64,000 nucleotides of DNA from Ziziphus jujuba (lineage: Eukaryota; Streptophyta; Magnoliopsida; Rosales; Rhamnaceae), in NCBI RefSeq assembly GCF_031755915.1, contig NC_083387.1, positions 15,335,001 through 15,399,000 on the forward strand, read 5' to 3'. Within the stretch, counting starts at the first letter, position 1, and every line of letters starts with the position of its first letter. Positions 11,562-25,082 of the stretch are shown here, piece by piece. The position numbers and the translations under genes are program-made. A model generated the notes under the pieces. It had not been told where the DNA came from. It searched no databases and saw only the letters and a list, made by a program, of their open reading frames with translations.

Positions 11562-14238
11562 CTACTTGATGCCTGAAATGAATATAAACATATAAATTGA
11601 CAAGATAATGCTAGTGCTGATATTAAAATTAATGGAATTGAACATAATTACCTGAAACTTGGATGTGCATCTGGATATCCTGCACAACCTCATATTATGC
11701 CCTTGTTGCCCACATTTACTACATGTCATGACGACCCCTTTTCTCTCCAACTTCTTCATAATACTAGGTTGTTATTCATTTGGATCTCTTATTCTTACCT
11801 TTCTTGGCCTATCTGGTTGTTTTCTAAACATTGGTGGGTGCAAAGGGGGTATTTCAGTATTAGGCCACAAATCTGGACCAGTTATTGGATTGACAATGGG
11901 ACTGTAAGTTTTGAGATACGTATTTTTTTTGCACCAATGATGTACAAACGATTCATGTTCCATATTTCTACTAAAAATGGTTGAAATTGCATGGGAACAA
12001 GGTATATATGTTAAATCTCAATACATACAGGAGCATGTGTATGCCCTTAAATAAACAACATATTGATTGCCAAAGGCAACTGTAACCTGAAATTTCATCT
12101 CACCAGCCCATATGTCTATACATTGCTTACTATTAGCTTTCAAAGACTCTAGCTTCTTGAAAATCCTTGGTCCAATCTCTCCATTCCACTTTGGCAACTA
12201 CCTCACGTTTGAATGTCATTCTTCTCATGATCTTACACCTAATCTCCTCCAACAAAGTTAGAATAGGCTTTTCCCTTTCCCCACTATTGATCCATTGAAT
12301 GCCTCACACAGGTTGTTCAAAAGGATATCATATTTTAGCCAAGTGCCAAAATGTGACCTAAACCAATATCTAGGAGGTTTTTCATTCAGCCACTTAAATG
12401 CATCAAGTGACAATTCCTTTAGCTTTTCCATCTCCATTTGAAAATGTGCCACTATTCTTACCTTGACAGTAAATCACAACCTTTGCTTCAAAGCTAAACT
12501 TTTGAATGTGAGGAAAAAATTCTTGTACAAGTATCTAACACAGTGTTTGTGTTTAGATTCAGGTAGTAACTCCTCCAACGTATTAACCAAGCCCTTTTAC
12601 TTATTAGAAATGAATGTCATCCCATGACAGTTCCTTATCTCAAGATCTTCAATCAAAAATTCAAGAAACCAACTCCAGGTGTCCTTATTCTATGATTCTA
12701 CCAATGCGTATGCAATTGGAAACATTGCACTGTCACCATCAATGCCAACAGCCGTTAGTAATTGACTTTGATGGTGATCTTTTATATGGCAACTATCAAG
12801 GCTAACTATTGGCCTACATCCTTCTTTATACCCTTGTTTGTAGGCTTCCAGACATATATAAATCCTCTGAAACTTGCTTACATTATCTTCGAACTCACTT
12901 TTTATCACCACAGTACTATTTGGGTTAGTTTTCCTCAACTCCTCATAGTAGTCCCATAGTCTGTGATATTGCTCTTCGACAGTCCTTTGTATGGCAGCGA
13001 GACTTTCTTCTGGCCCTATAATACTACCATTTACTCACCTCTGTATTATATTGTTCCTTTACAGTTGTTAAGAAAGGGTTTAACTTCCAGTTGGGGTAAG
13101 CTCTTAAGTTATTTATAAACCTCTTAGCTAGCCAAGTAGATGTGACATTTGAATTCCTAAACAACTTAGCAAATCTGTCTATATGTACATTATTCAATGT
13201 TTTAATCTGAAAGGTCATTTTATTTTTCAACATTGATGCATACACAAACCACTCACATCTGGGATTCGAACACACAGCTCTAACTTTATCATTATAAATC
13301 TTCTTGAACTTTATTGGCTTTTGTTCAATGATTGCATACTCCCTAACTGCTTTTCTAAAGTCATCTGCACAACTAAACAACATGCCAACCTCAAACTTAG
13401 GATCTCTCATATTTGTCTGAGAATTAAACTCAGGAAAATGCTTATTAATGTCTTCTTCATCACTAGATGGCCCGCTAATCAATACATCACCATCATACTC
13501 ATGATTAGACTCAACGTGGATGTTATCAGTGGAAGTAGTGGGATTTCTAGTAGATTGAATACCTGCAAACTCAACATTACTGTCTACATTATCCCAAAAA
13601 ATAACTTCGTCATCTGACAACTCATAATCGGATTGCTGAAAATTAGAATCATCATCTTCACTAACATAATCACTCTCTTCACCTCCACTCACATGCATGT
13701 CAAAATTAGGCCAATCATTGCTATCAACATTGCCTTCATCACTCTCTTCACCTCTACTAACATGCAGGTTAAAATTAGGAATACCATTTTCTGGTTGGAG
13801 AGGGGTATCTAAACTTGAGTCTTGGGATTGGTGTGGATCAGTTTGGGGTTCAAGTTGTTGAGTGCCTAGTTTCTCCTCCCAATTGTGAGGTTCATTGGTC
13901 AAAAACCCCAAAGCCACTTACTGAATGAAATATACTTCCATAACTCTACTCCTAGGCACAATATTGCACATGTCTACCGCATCCTGATCTCCGAGTATCC
14001 TAACCAAACCATCATTTAGGTTCTTCTTAGGAATATGATAGAAGTAAAAACATTGACCTTTGATCCTAATTAGCTTTACAAACTTATCAAAGCTAAAGTA
14101 ACACATAGCTTTTGCATGGCAGTAGTTTAAAAAATCAACACTCCCTCCTAAGTACATTGTCTTACCCATTCTGTCAAATAATTCACCACCATGGTGAGCT
14201 TTTAGGGTAAAGTACCCTGACCCAGCAGCTGTAGTCAT
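11562..14238 (-). pseudogene. MULE transposase (mudrA-type) pseudogene
   Basis: On the minus strand the full plant MULE layout is visible: a PB1-like N-terminal region (14238-13918), an acidic linker and MuDR N-terminal DNA-binding domain (13917-13024, with FEVGMLFSCADDFRKAV), the MULE transposase core (about 12938-12258, with LDSCHIKDHHQSQLLTAVGIDGD), and a C-terminal region ending in a CCHC knuckle (CSKCGQQGHNMRLC, near 11690-11730). Defects seen: TAA at 13918-13920; TAG directly after SKW at about 13024 where Gln would continue into YYRARRK; a frameshift shortly after that; several stops between 12690 and 12452; and Asn in the ISN position where the family has the second catalytic Asp. It cannot encode an active transposase. 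Confidence 0.92.
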
Positions 14239-14802
14239 ATTTTATAACACAAACAAATAAATAAATAGACATGCAGTGGCATAGATGTTAGACAAGAAAA
14301 CATAGTTGTAAACAACTACATTACTATTAGTCACATTAATGCATAGCGTGTGCCTATGGTGGGGAACAAGGTTTTTACTAAAGATGGGATATAGGACCTA
14401 GAACTAACACAATCCTCTGTCATTTTCACTTTTCAAACCATAAAAATGAAAATTTCAAAGCATAAAACCTACATCCCAAACAAAGATGCCAAAAAACTTA
14501 CAACCCAAACAAAGAAGCGTAAAATTTAAAATTTTAGAGCCACTTACGATATTTGGGGATTTCATTATGCACATTCTCCATCTGCCAACTTCTTTCCTGA
14601 GATAAGCTCAGCTCCTTCAATTTTTGTTCGTGTAAAACTACTCTCAAAATTCTGTTCACGTTGCTCAAATTTCTTTCACCAAACTCTTAACTCTAATCAA
14701 ATGCAACTCAATCAAATCATTCGATGAATCCCTAAGATGATTTTCCCATCCAAAAATCTCTATCCGAGGACACTGGTCCCTTATCCCTAATCACACACAT
14801 GA
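14239..14802. other. MULE 5' internal region of the transposase gene
   Basis: No supported coding sequence. The region lies between the transposase start (minus strand, 14238) and the right terminal repeat, where its 5' untranslated region and promoter would be expected. Confidence 0.5.
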
Positions 14803-14992
14803 GAAAATAACCTAATCTACCCTCGCTTAATGATCACATGCGTAGCACATGGTCATTCCGTTAAGCATTTTTGACAAAAGAACCAACGTTGCAAGGCAAA
14901 TACAAGTTTGGGGTGCATAATGCCAGAAAAAATAGTTTAGGGTGCAATGTATCAATCCCGATAAAATTCGAGATGCATAGATGCCAATATCC
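14803..14992 (-). repeat. MULE right terminal inverted repeat
   Basis: Reverse complement of the left terminal repeat at 9961-10150 with about 90 per cent identity by eye. It is followed by the second 9-bp target duplication at 14994-15002. Confidence 0.9.
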
Positions 14993-15002
14993 CTAATAAA
15001 AA

Positions 15003-15205
15003 CAATATGTTTTAACACAACCAATAAAAGAAAAAAAAAACTTATACATTTAAATATCTGCTTCATTTGGTATTAATTAATATTTTGATAGGATTATAAA
15101 TAATAAAAAAATAAATTTTTTTAATTAATGGTTTTGAAGGGAAATTGGAAGAATATGAGGACAACACGTAGTACAAACTCTTCTTCTTTTATATATTAAT
15201 ATAGA
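15003..15205 (+). repeat. AT-rich repeat copy 2, right part
   Basis: Continuation of 9656-9950 beyond the MULE. It contains CAACCAATAAAAG followed by an A-run and CTTATAC, which is the unfilled version of the site into which the LINE inserted in copy 1. Confidence 0.75.
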
Positions 15206-18200
15206 TATATAGATATAGATATAGATATTATTCATTTATGCTAAATGTGCAATTAATATAAATAAGTAAAAAATGTACCTTGATCAAAAATTAAATATCC
15301 ACTAAATGTCTTGGTGAGCGAGGAAAAGCCAGGTAATGAAAAATCTGCATGTAGAAAAGCTAATGTCTTGTCAAAAGGCAAACATAAAAATATATATAAA
15401 AAGAAAAAACTATGTTCGATGAGGCAAATCACAAGCAAAAGTAAAAGAAAAAAAAAGGTTAAAAATATGTACTTATTTCCCTAAGAATTTATATGCAATT
15501 TTCCAAGCCATAAACTTAAATTGTTTTCCTGAGGTTGTCTGCAATGGACCGTAGGATGGGATGCTTCAGGCATAGTTTAAAATATAAAATTTTTTTATGA
15601 AATTTTTGTTAAATTTTTTTTAAACACATCAAAAGGAAATTTAGCTTTCAAATATAAACGGATATAATTTCTATAATATCCATTTAAATTTATGATATTT
15701 TTTCATAATTCCCATAATCATAATATCTACATCAAATCCTTCCCAATTTGGTTAAAAATCAATAATTTCCATAAAAGTTTTATAAATTTCCATAAAAATT
15801 TTGAAAATGTCCATAATTTTTTGGTTAAATTTTTTAATCAAATTTTTTTTATAAATATTATTAATGTATAATAAAAGTTTTTGCCAAATTAATATTATGG
15901 ATAGCTTTTTTTTTTTTTTACCTTTTAATTGTTTTTCAATAAGTAAGCAAATAAAATTTAAAAAAATTCACATTTAACAAACAATGTCCAAAATTATATT
16001 AGACAAGTCTACCTATCTATTATTATTTTTTCAATAATAAATGTAATATTTATATAAATATTATAAAGTAAATAAAAATAAAAAAGTAGATAAAAATAAA
16101 AAGATATACCATAAATATATTTTTTGCAAACTATGATTCCAAATTTTGTTACGGATGGTATTTGATTTATGCAAATTTAATTGTCAAATATTTATATCGA
16201 TAGTATATTAACAATTCTATATAAAATTATTAGGAGATATATATTTCAATAATTACTTTTTACATTTTACATTTTAAAATGAAAATAAAGAAGATACAAA
16301 CAATTCTTAACCACAAACAAATTCTTTATAATATTGAAATGAGAGTTATAAAATATAATATAATTGTAATAGTTGTTCTATATATCTTAATTAATAAATA
16401 ATTTTATCAAATATGTATTTTTTATTAATAATAGTATTTTTTAATGATCAACACTTATTATAAATTGATTATATAACATCAATTTAATATTTTTATAATC
16501 CTAATAGTCAATTTAATAATTAATTAATTAAATAAAATAATTTTAAAATTTGAATAAAATTATTTATTTTTTAGATAAATTTTTATTAATTTTTATTATT
16601 TTTATAAACATTTGATAATTTTTAATATTTCCATAAATATTTACATATTTTAAATTTTGAATATTTCTATCCATATTCAAATTTTGAGCATTGTATTTAA
16701 ATCGCATGAGATTTCTTCCTCTTATAAAACTTGTGATAACCAAAAAAACAAAGAACAAAAAGAAGAAGAAAAAAAAAAGGAATTTTCTCTGGCAAATTTA
16801 TTTGGCAGGCTCAAACTTATTAGACATAAGGGCCAACAATCCATCAATTTTTGTCTTCACGATCTTTAAAAATAACTATAAAATAATACGTGCAAGACAA
16901 GCAAATAAAGTGCATTTTATGATAATTCTTAGCTCTGGTTGCGTGTAAAATGTTTAAGAATTTGCAAAAGAAGCTCTGGTTACGTCCTGCAGATAAAATT
17001 GGTTTAAAAATAAAAGATTTAAGCCTCGTGTTGCCTTTGTGGAATTGTGTACAGCACTGTTCAAATCAGAGCACTTGCGATTGATTTGATCCAGTTGTAG
17101 AAGATTAAAGGGAAAAAACGCTTTTGCTTCCTTTTCTCACATGGATTTCTTTAATGGCTATGATCTATTCATTTAAGTTGATCTTAACATTTTGGTTTCA
17201 GATTTGTTTTCTTCCATAAAAATATAATAATAATAATAATACTACATTTATCCATGTTCATTAAATTTATTTATTAAATAATATATTAATATTTAATTAA
17301 TTTATTTTTATAAATATATCAATTAATAATATTTTATTCTATATTATTTAATAAATAAATTTATTAAATATTTTATTACTTGTAAGTATTATTAAAAATA
17401 TGAATATGAAATTTTAGAATCATACATAGCTGAAATGTGATCCCAAAAGAAATTACTTTACCTGAAGTGATGTGTTACTGATTCTAATTTGCTAACATAA
17501 ATCATGGAAAGCAAATTGAGAAATCTAAATATACAATTTGTGGCGTGGAAGCAAAATTTTGAAAGAAATATACTCGGTCTGTTCGTTATGTCAATGTTCC
17601 ACACTGCATAAAGATCGATTTTTTATTTTCGTTTTTTTCATTTTCCTCTCTGTATATGGCAAGGTTAAAGGGGAAATATTTATAAAATTAAAAAATGATT
17701 TTTATTATTAAACAAAACGAATAGAACGTAAAAAATCCTTTTCATGGTTATTTATATTAACAGATAACTAAGTTTAATAATTAAATACCTTTTTAAATTG
17801 ATATAAATCCAAATATTTTCCCATATTCTTCCTACCCAATTAGATAAGGTTTGTGTGGGACTTTAATTCCGGTTAAAATGAGTTTCAATATTATTTTATT
17901 TGGTGTAGAAATTGGCTGCTAATTAAATGCCCATTTTCTAGATTTTTTTTTTTTTTTGAAAAAAGAAAAAATGAAAGCAAGCCTTATAACGCACAATCTC
18001 AGAGTGGGAATTTTTGATTAAAAGGTCCAATTAAGATCATTTGGGCCCTTAATTTGATTTAACTTAAAAAGTTGCTAAAATAAACGCAGGGGTATAAGTG
18101 ACTGATTCATATAAGTTATTCGATTAAATTTACAAAGGTCCAATATGGCTTGTTTTATATTAGATTAATTTATCTGAAAATAATTTAATAGACATTTTAA

Positions 18201-19849
18201 TTTAAAATTAATTGACTTTCAACCCATCGAAATAAAGGTTTTCAATTTAAACTAATTTGACATACAATAAAATTAAATGTCAAATAAAATTATCTAATTA
18301 GTTTTGGCGACTATTAATTCTCAAATATTTTAAGAGTTAAATAAAATTAAAAGGATCATTAAATAACAATCCAAAAAGAGCTTTTTAATTAAAAGTCATA
18401 TTAAATAAATAACTATTAAAAATCATACTCAAATAAAAAGACAATTATTTTTAAATATTAAAGTCTGAAATTATTTTTAGGCATTTAGTTCAACCAAATC
18501 AAGAGTTGCTAAGCAATAAGTTCAACAAATTAAAATGGTTTAACTATCTCTACCAAATTAAAAGTAATTGAATAAATTCTAAAAGATGTTTGCATATGAT
18601 TGGGGATTTGAGAGGTGCCAAGCTAGTTGGGATGCCTCCTTATTTTTGTGATGCATAAGTCTTCTAGTTAGATTACATAAGCAAATATCCTTGGGTTATA
18701 AAATCAATCGAATTCCAAAATTCTTAAGTTTCCAAAATCTTTTAAGAATTACAAGTGGCTTGATTCTTTTAAATGTGGCATGTAGGCAGATCAATAATTC
18801 CAACTGAGGGTAGTTGCAAAATTATATTCAAAACTATTTTTCCTAAGTTATAATTGGAATCAAAGGGTGTTCCGTATAACAAGGAATTGTACCTAAGCAT
18901 TTTACAGCCTTGAATAGGTCGAACCATATCTTTAATGGGTAAAGGTGAAATAATGATTTGTTAATGTTAAATTTTTCACAATCATTAACATATTAAGTAA
19001 ACTTTTGAAGTGATAAATGTAATTGAATATAAATGAATTCAATATGAACACACCACATATGGTATAAATTTTGATAGAATTATTTGGTACTTTTTTATGA
19101 AAGGTACCACTGAATAAAAATTTGAGACTCATAAAGCTTTTTATGTTATTCCCATCAAGAGATTGGAAATTTCAGACATATAGTAAAAACAAATTAAAAA
19201 AAAAAAAAAAACAGAAAGACAAAGAATTTGAAGGAGAAAAAGAAAAAAGAAAAAAGGTACTCCAAATTTTTTTGTTTTCTTTTCTTTCCATATATATTTT
19301 TCTCATGGGTATCTCCATATTTTGTGATTCTTTTAGTCCAGATATAGTTATTGGAGAAGTTTATTTTATGTTCCTTCTTTTAATGAAGAAAAATTTACAC
19401 TAATGATGGCATATTTACATGTTACATAGCAATTTAATTGGTTATTATTATAGTATTCACTTTTTTCATACTAAATTATTGGTATTAATAACATACAAAA
19501 AATTTAAATACAACAAAATAATATTTCATGAATCAGTATGGATTTCACTAATGATGATTATTACATAAAAAAAATTGATTTATATTTATTTATACTTAAA
19601 AAAAAAAAAAGAACAACAGTTACAACCATTTATTATCAGTAAATAGATAACTATTCCATAAAGCAAGATACAGGAGGAGCTATGACGAACCAACATTACA
19701 CATGAAGACCCACGGTACAAAATAATTCTTATTGGTTTTTTATACATTAATGACCTCATATATTCAAGAAATAAAGAGAAACGAGTTAGAGAGTTTAAAA
19801 CAAATATGATGAAGACATTCAAGATGACCGACTCGGGGCTTGATGGACT
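15206..19849. other. AT-rich intergenic DNA, no supported gene
   Basis: Stop-rich in all frames with only short low-complexity open frames. Between about 15640 and 15850 short units containing ATTTCCATAA recur irregularly. No tRNA, conserved domain or terminal repeat was recognised. Confidence 0.6.
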
Positions 19850-20639
19850 TTGTTTTTAGAATTGAGAGAAATCAAAGTGATGGAGGAATATTCATCTCTC
19901 AAAAGGATCAAGACAAGCAGTTGCAAGATTGTGACAACACCACTTAGGGGTACTAAAGCATTGAAGAAGAAAGATGGCTTACCATCAATTGACAGTTCGA
20001 AATTTCGAAGCCTTATAAAACGTCTTCTATACTTGGAACCTCAATATAATGTGGTTGGAGCTGCTCTCAACCGTGTGACCGTGCAAATGAATAATTTGGA
20101 GGGCTCATTAGTTTGAAATACAGTACCAATTAATTTACCTAATTGAAAATCTGTGACAAAAGAATTGAAAAATAACCTATGGGATTCTATAAAGGTAACA
20201 ATCAATGATACTTTTGTATGCATTAGTCACTTCGTTATTAGTAAATTTATTAGTAACTCATATTAATTTCTTTGTATGCATTTTTTTTTTTTGGTTTATA
20301 ATTGGTCGTATTTCATTTGTTAATCAATGTTATTTTTGTATGCATTAGTCACTTTGTTAATAGTAAAGGAATGAGAAATTGAGTCTTCACCTCCGAATGA
20401 TATCTTTACACAATCTTTGGAGGCCGATGAGTATGGAGGTTGGCTTAGTTGTAGGGCAAAAGTTATATGGTTATTTATTTTTTCAACACACCTAGGTAAA
20501 GTTCATATAAAAAGGAATAAGTCCGAGGAGTGTGAGAGAATTACCAAGCTAAGTTGGTAGTTAGTGGTTTTTTGGACATCATTCAAAGGAAAAGCAACTT
20601 TAAAAAAATTAGTGGGTTAGTATTCGCATATGTGGTATA

Positions 20640-21500
20640 TAGTCGCAGTCTCATACACCTGGACAACATCTTTGCATGGAGAGGCAGTGCATTCCCATAC
20701 TCATACTCGGTTATCACATGGAGACTGTGCATTACATGAGGACGAGGTTGCTGATCTAGGGACCCCATTTACTATTAGGCTTGATGCTACTCCTACTTAT
20801 CCATCACCTATGACATCTTCGGAGGTATTTTAACCAAAAAAAGAAAAAAAAAATTCAAATTTAAATTTAGCATTAATATATATGTTTAAATAATAATATT
20901 TTTATTCATTTTGTTATGTTTATGTTTAATTTTGTTATCCTTATTGCCATGAGAAGTAGATTAATATATATAATATAATTTTTATTTTCTATATTAATTA
21001 GTTATTCTAACTTTTTTTGTAACGCAGGGTGTCAAATGCAATCTTACACAAGATAGTGTTGAAAAGATGGTAGCACGTGGTACTTTGGTTCTTTCTATTC
21101 CCACATATGTGTGCCATGATGTTATGCTTAGTGCTCAAAATTTGAAAGTCACTATCGATGATGTGATTGATAGATTTGCCATTTTCCCTATTCCATCATT
21201 TGATATTAGACATGTTGGTGATGCAGAAGGGGTATTTATTGCATGGCCTAGAGATCCTGTTATTCTACCATCGGATGAGATACAGTTTGATGCAACTGTG
21301 TAAAACAATTTATATGTATATATTTATTTATTTATTTTTTTTGGTTATACTAACATTTTTTTCGTTGATATTTGTAGGAAAGTTCAAAGAAAACACATGT
21401 TGAGGATGATCAAGGTGGTGGTGGTGATGCCTTAACAATTATCCCATTTATCTATGAGTTGTTATGTCGGATCAAGGATGTCGAGAGCGATCATTTATAG
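20640..21500 (+). pseudogene. CACTA-associated protein exons with DUF8039 domain
   Basis: The exon ending at about 20823 is followed by a GT...AG intron and an exon at 21028-21297 that encodes a DUF8039-like domain: GVKCNL, then KMVARGTL, VTIDDVID, IPIPSFD (frame as read) and AEGVFIAWPRDPVIL. A second intron (21298-21377) leads to 21378-21500, which ends at TAG. In family members this domain precedes a SUMO-peptidase-like region, which is found further downstream here. Earlier fragments (19850-20116 and 20554-20739) may be upstream exons but were not recognised. The role in transposition is unknown. Confidence 0.65.
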
Positions 21501-21723
21501 ATATTTCATACAATTGAAGGAACCACGGTGTATGAAAAGATTTGTGCATATCGAAAAATGAAATAACTGAGTTTTGTTACATGTGTGAATTATCATTCAA
21601 ATGCTTTTGTTCTACATAAGATAACTTAAATTTAAATGTATTTATATCTAATTTATCAATTTAATTAATTATAAATATCATTATATAAAATTATATTTAT
21701 TTGTAATTGGATTATGTAGGCAC

Positions 21724-21891
21724 TTATATATTGGATTGATAAGCACAAGAGCTAAAGCGAATTATTACTTTGTTCATCCCGCTATCATTGCACCAGTTGG
21801 TTATCTAAATTCTCATGAGAGAGAGATAAATTTATTGAGTACATGTAACATGCAAAACAATGTCATCTATGGTTCTTTCAATACTATTTAA
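21724..21891 (+). pseudogene. Ulp1-like cysteine peptidase fragment, upstream part
   Basis: The segment encodes NYYFVHPAIIAPVGYLNSHE, which matches the start of the Ulp1-like peptidase region found in plant CACTA-type genes. It ends at TAA shortly before the Gypsy insertion. The block that should hold the catalytic His and Asp is not recognisable between here and the insertion. Confidence 0.6.
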
Positions 21892-21984
21892 AGTATGACC
21901 AGCAATGGTTTTTTACCCAAGATAGCTTTATTAACATTCCCAAAACTCAAATAAAAATTTTTATTTTTTCCTTTCTTTTCTTTC

Positions 21985-21988
<4 letters not shown>

Positions 21989-22015
<27 letters not shown>
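21989..22015 (+). repeat. (TC)n microsatellite
   Basis: About 13 TC dinucleotides follow a pyrimidine-rich stretch near the left margin of the Gypsy insertion. Confidence 0.9.
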
Positions 22016-22304
22016 TGGGTTTCTCACAATGGCTCTCGGGTTTCTCCATTTTTCTCACCCCACATTCAGCTTTCTCTTGATTTCTTCACTCAATTTGTGT
22101 TTTAGAATGCTTATCTTGGACAACAAGCTCAGACTTACCTTCTTGGATGGATGGTGAAGCCGTTGGTGCCATACTAGCTTTCTCCTTGATCTTTTTGGCT
22201 TCTCTCCTTTGTTGTATTTGTAGTTGGTCTCTATATACTTACTTGGGAGTCAATGGCTCCAGCTTGACCTTCTTTCCTTTAAACCTAAAAACAACACAAT
22301 TTTC

Positions 22305-23977
22305 TCAACCAAAATGAGTAGCGTCTTTATCAAATTGCCATGGTCTACCTAATAGAATATGTCCAGAATGCATAAGCACAACATCACACAAAATAACATC
22401 CACATATTTATCTATGCTAAATTTTACTTTGGCTTGTTTATTCACTTTCATCTCACCACTATCATTAAGCCATTGTAATATATAAGGTTTGGGATGTTTA
22501 ATAGTTGTTAAGCCTAATTTATCAACCACAATGTTACTAATTACATTTGTGCAACTTCCAATATCAATAATCAAACTACAAATCTTACCTTGGATTTTGC
22601 ATCGGGTGTGGAAGATGTTTTCCTTTTGAACTTGATCCTCATCCTTGTATACAACAAGTACTCTCCTAGAAACCAAGTTGAATTTCGCATTGGATGCATG
22701 GAGTGTCTCGACTTCATCTTCAAGTTCTTCCTCTCCTTGTTCGGTCTCACACTCACTTTATTCACTTCCCGATTCTAGCTCATCATTACCCTTTAACCCC
22801 AGGATTCTCCTATTCGGGCATTGGCTAGCAATGTGTCCTTGTACCTGGCACTTAAAGAAAATAATTTTTCTAGATCTTGAAGGTTTAGTATCAGATTTTA
22901 CCTCATTCTTTGGTGCTTGGACAGATTTGGCTTTGGACTCCCTTTTTGGCTGATTTGAACTTTCTTCTCCAACTTTTGGCTTTGGCTTGTTTTCGAAGGT
23001 AGGATATTTCTCCAACCACTTGGATTTGATCTTCCACTGTTGGAAACGCCTCTGAACCATGAGCTTACACCCCTCCTCTTGAATTGATGCTCTAATTTAA
23101 TAGCCACATGCAACATCTCCTCCAATTCCATATATTGTTGCAATTCTAGTTGATTGGCTATTTCACGATTCAAACCACCAAGAAACCTTGCCATGGTTGC
23201 TTCTCTATCTTTGTTCATACTTAACCTCATCATAAGTATCTCCATCTCTTTGTAATAATCCTCCACAGACCTACTTCCTTGAGAAAAAAGATTGAAGGTT
23301 TTGATACAGCAACCTATGATAGTGTGATGGTACAAATCGCTTCCTCATGGCTCCTTTCATTTGTCTCCATGTAGTGATCAATTCATCACTTACTCTCCTT
23401 CGGGTATTTTTCTCATTAGTCCACCATTGGAGTGCATAATAACGAAATTCGATTGCTGCCAATTTCACCTTCTTGGCCTCCAAATAGTTGTGACAATTGA
23501 AGATCATCTCTATATGCTCCTCCTATTCCAAGTAAGCCTCCGGGTCGTTTTCCCCATGAAAGGTGGTATGTTTACATTGATGTTGCCAAGATCATCATCT
23601 ACCTCCTCTCTCGTATGCCTCCCACAGCCTATCCTCTCATGGACAGCAAGTATTTCATCCATTCCTTCCCCGAAATCGTCTCCAAAATTTTCCTCTTCGA
23701 ACTCCTCTCTAGGTCGTCCACGGCCTCCTCGACCTCGACCTCGACCTCCATGGAACTCTTGCCTCAAATTCGGTCCACTATGAGATGTTTCTATTCTTTC
23801 CATCCTTTGATTTATGTGGTCAAATTGAGCATTCATCCGCTGTAATTGTTCCAAGATAGCCCTCATGTTCGTTTGCTCACCATTTCCCGTAGCTCGGGAA
23901 TCACCATGGAATCCTACAGATTCTTCTTCATTAATTCTTAGTGGTGGATGTCCTCTCCTCAACCTTGAATCTTCCAT
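22305..23977 (-). pseudogene. Gypsy gag-protease remnant
   Basis: The gag core is recognised from ALQWWTNEKNTRRR (near 23430) and MKGAMRKRFVPSHYHRLLYQ, followed by SRSVEDYYKEME and ATMARFLGGLNREIANQLEL. A zinc knuckle (CQVQGHIASQCP, with the first Cys of the standard pair replaced) lies near 22850. The aspartic protease has CSLIIDIGSCTNVIS, where most relatives have DSG in place of DIG. An N-terminal Arg-Gly-rich stretch lies at about 23700-23760. A frameshift and a TAG near 23525 split the N-terminal part from the gag core. The protein order and strand are clear; it is not intact. Confidence 0.85.
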
Positions 23978-25067
23978 GTTAGTATAAATAATGCAAAATA
24001 AAATAAATTCTGACCAAAAATCACTCGCTCGTGTGTTTCACTCAATCAAGGTCTCGACACTCATGTATTCACACTAGTTTCGACTTTTACCCTCTTTTAA
24101 GCTCACACACTCTTGCATTTTTCCACTCAAAGAATTATCTCAAAGTTTTAATTAAAATACCTACAAAAGAGCAACTAGATCACAAGTATGTTTTAATTTA
24201 ACTTATCAAAAAAACACTAGCAAAAGTAAGCAATACCGAATGAATTGGTGAAACCAAGCTTTTTGGCTTTTCTAGGCAAAATAAGGCAAATTAACAAGAA
24301 AATTTTGGAATAAATAAGAACTGGACTAGATTGTAAGAAATTAAAGATTCAAGAATAAAAATTTAGAAAAAGAATTTCAAACGCGAACAAGAATCAATTC
24401 GAACAAAATTAAAGAGTAGTGCTGGTTGTTGTTCTTGTAATTCTAGTTTTGTATCAATTCCTTTAACTAATTTTAATCCAAATAATTTAAGCACCCAAAA
24501 TTCAAATATCCAGCAACAAAAATAATTTTCCAGCAACTCCAAATATTGAATAAATAATCAACAAACTAGTAGCTCCAAGAAATTTCCAGCAACAAATTTC
24601 AACAACAAATTCAACAGACCAAATTTTTTTTTTATTTTTTTATTTTTTACTCATAGAGCATAAGACAACTACAGTAGCAAGAATCAACACCAAAATTGCA
24701 ATTCCAACACCCAATAATCACCAAACCTGTGACCTCCCAAACGAAATACAAATTGTGCATTTTTTTTTATATCTGTTTGGAATTTTTTTTTTTTTTTGAA
24801 TATATGAATGAAAAAATTTAAGAGTAAAACAGCAAAGAAAAAAAAATCCAAATTAACAAGAACAATGATAAAAGATAACCAACAAACTAGAAAACACAAA
24901 TACGGTAAAATTAAGAAAACCTAATTTAAATAGGAATGATTTTTTTTTTTTTTTAAAGATGTAGAATGTGTATGATGATAGAAGCAACCTTAACCTAATG
25001 CTAAAATTGCATATTAACACAAAAATAAATAAAGCAAATAAAAATAGATCAAACCCGAACAAAATTT

Positions 25068-25080
25068 GGCTCTCATACCA
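25068..25080 (-). other. Primer-binding site of the Gypsy element
   Basis: The minus strand reads TGGTATGAGAGCC two bases inside the LTR edge. It matches the usual plant site complementary to initiator tRNA-Met with one substitution (G for C). Confidence 0.8.
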
Positions 25081-25082
25081 AA

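Larger units (their letters stand above)
9960..14993 (-). mobile_element. Mutator-like element (MULE) with long terminal inverted repeats
   Basis: The termini read GGATATTGGC inward on both strands. The inverted repeats run about 190 bases (9961-10150 and 14803-14992), with roughly 17 mismatches over the first 178 bases by eye, about 90 per cent identity. A 9-bp duplication flanks the element. Inside are a decayed mudrA-type transposase on the minus strand (11562-14238) and a GRF zinc-finger gene on the plus strand (10315-10844), transcribed toward each other. This layout resembles the convergent two-gene arrangement of MuDR. The strand given is that of the transposase. Confidence 0.92.

Noticed and set aside
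19122..19403. 93-codon Lys-rich frame
   Set aside because: It is driven by an A-rich tract, has no conserved features, and lies in stop-rich AT DNA.
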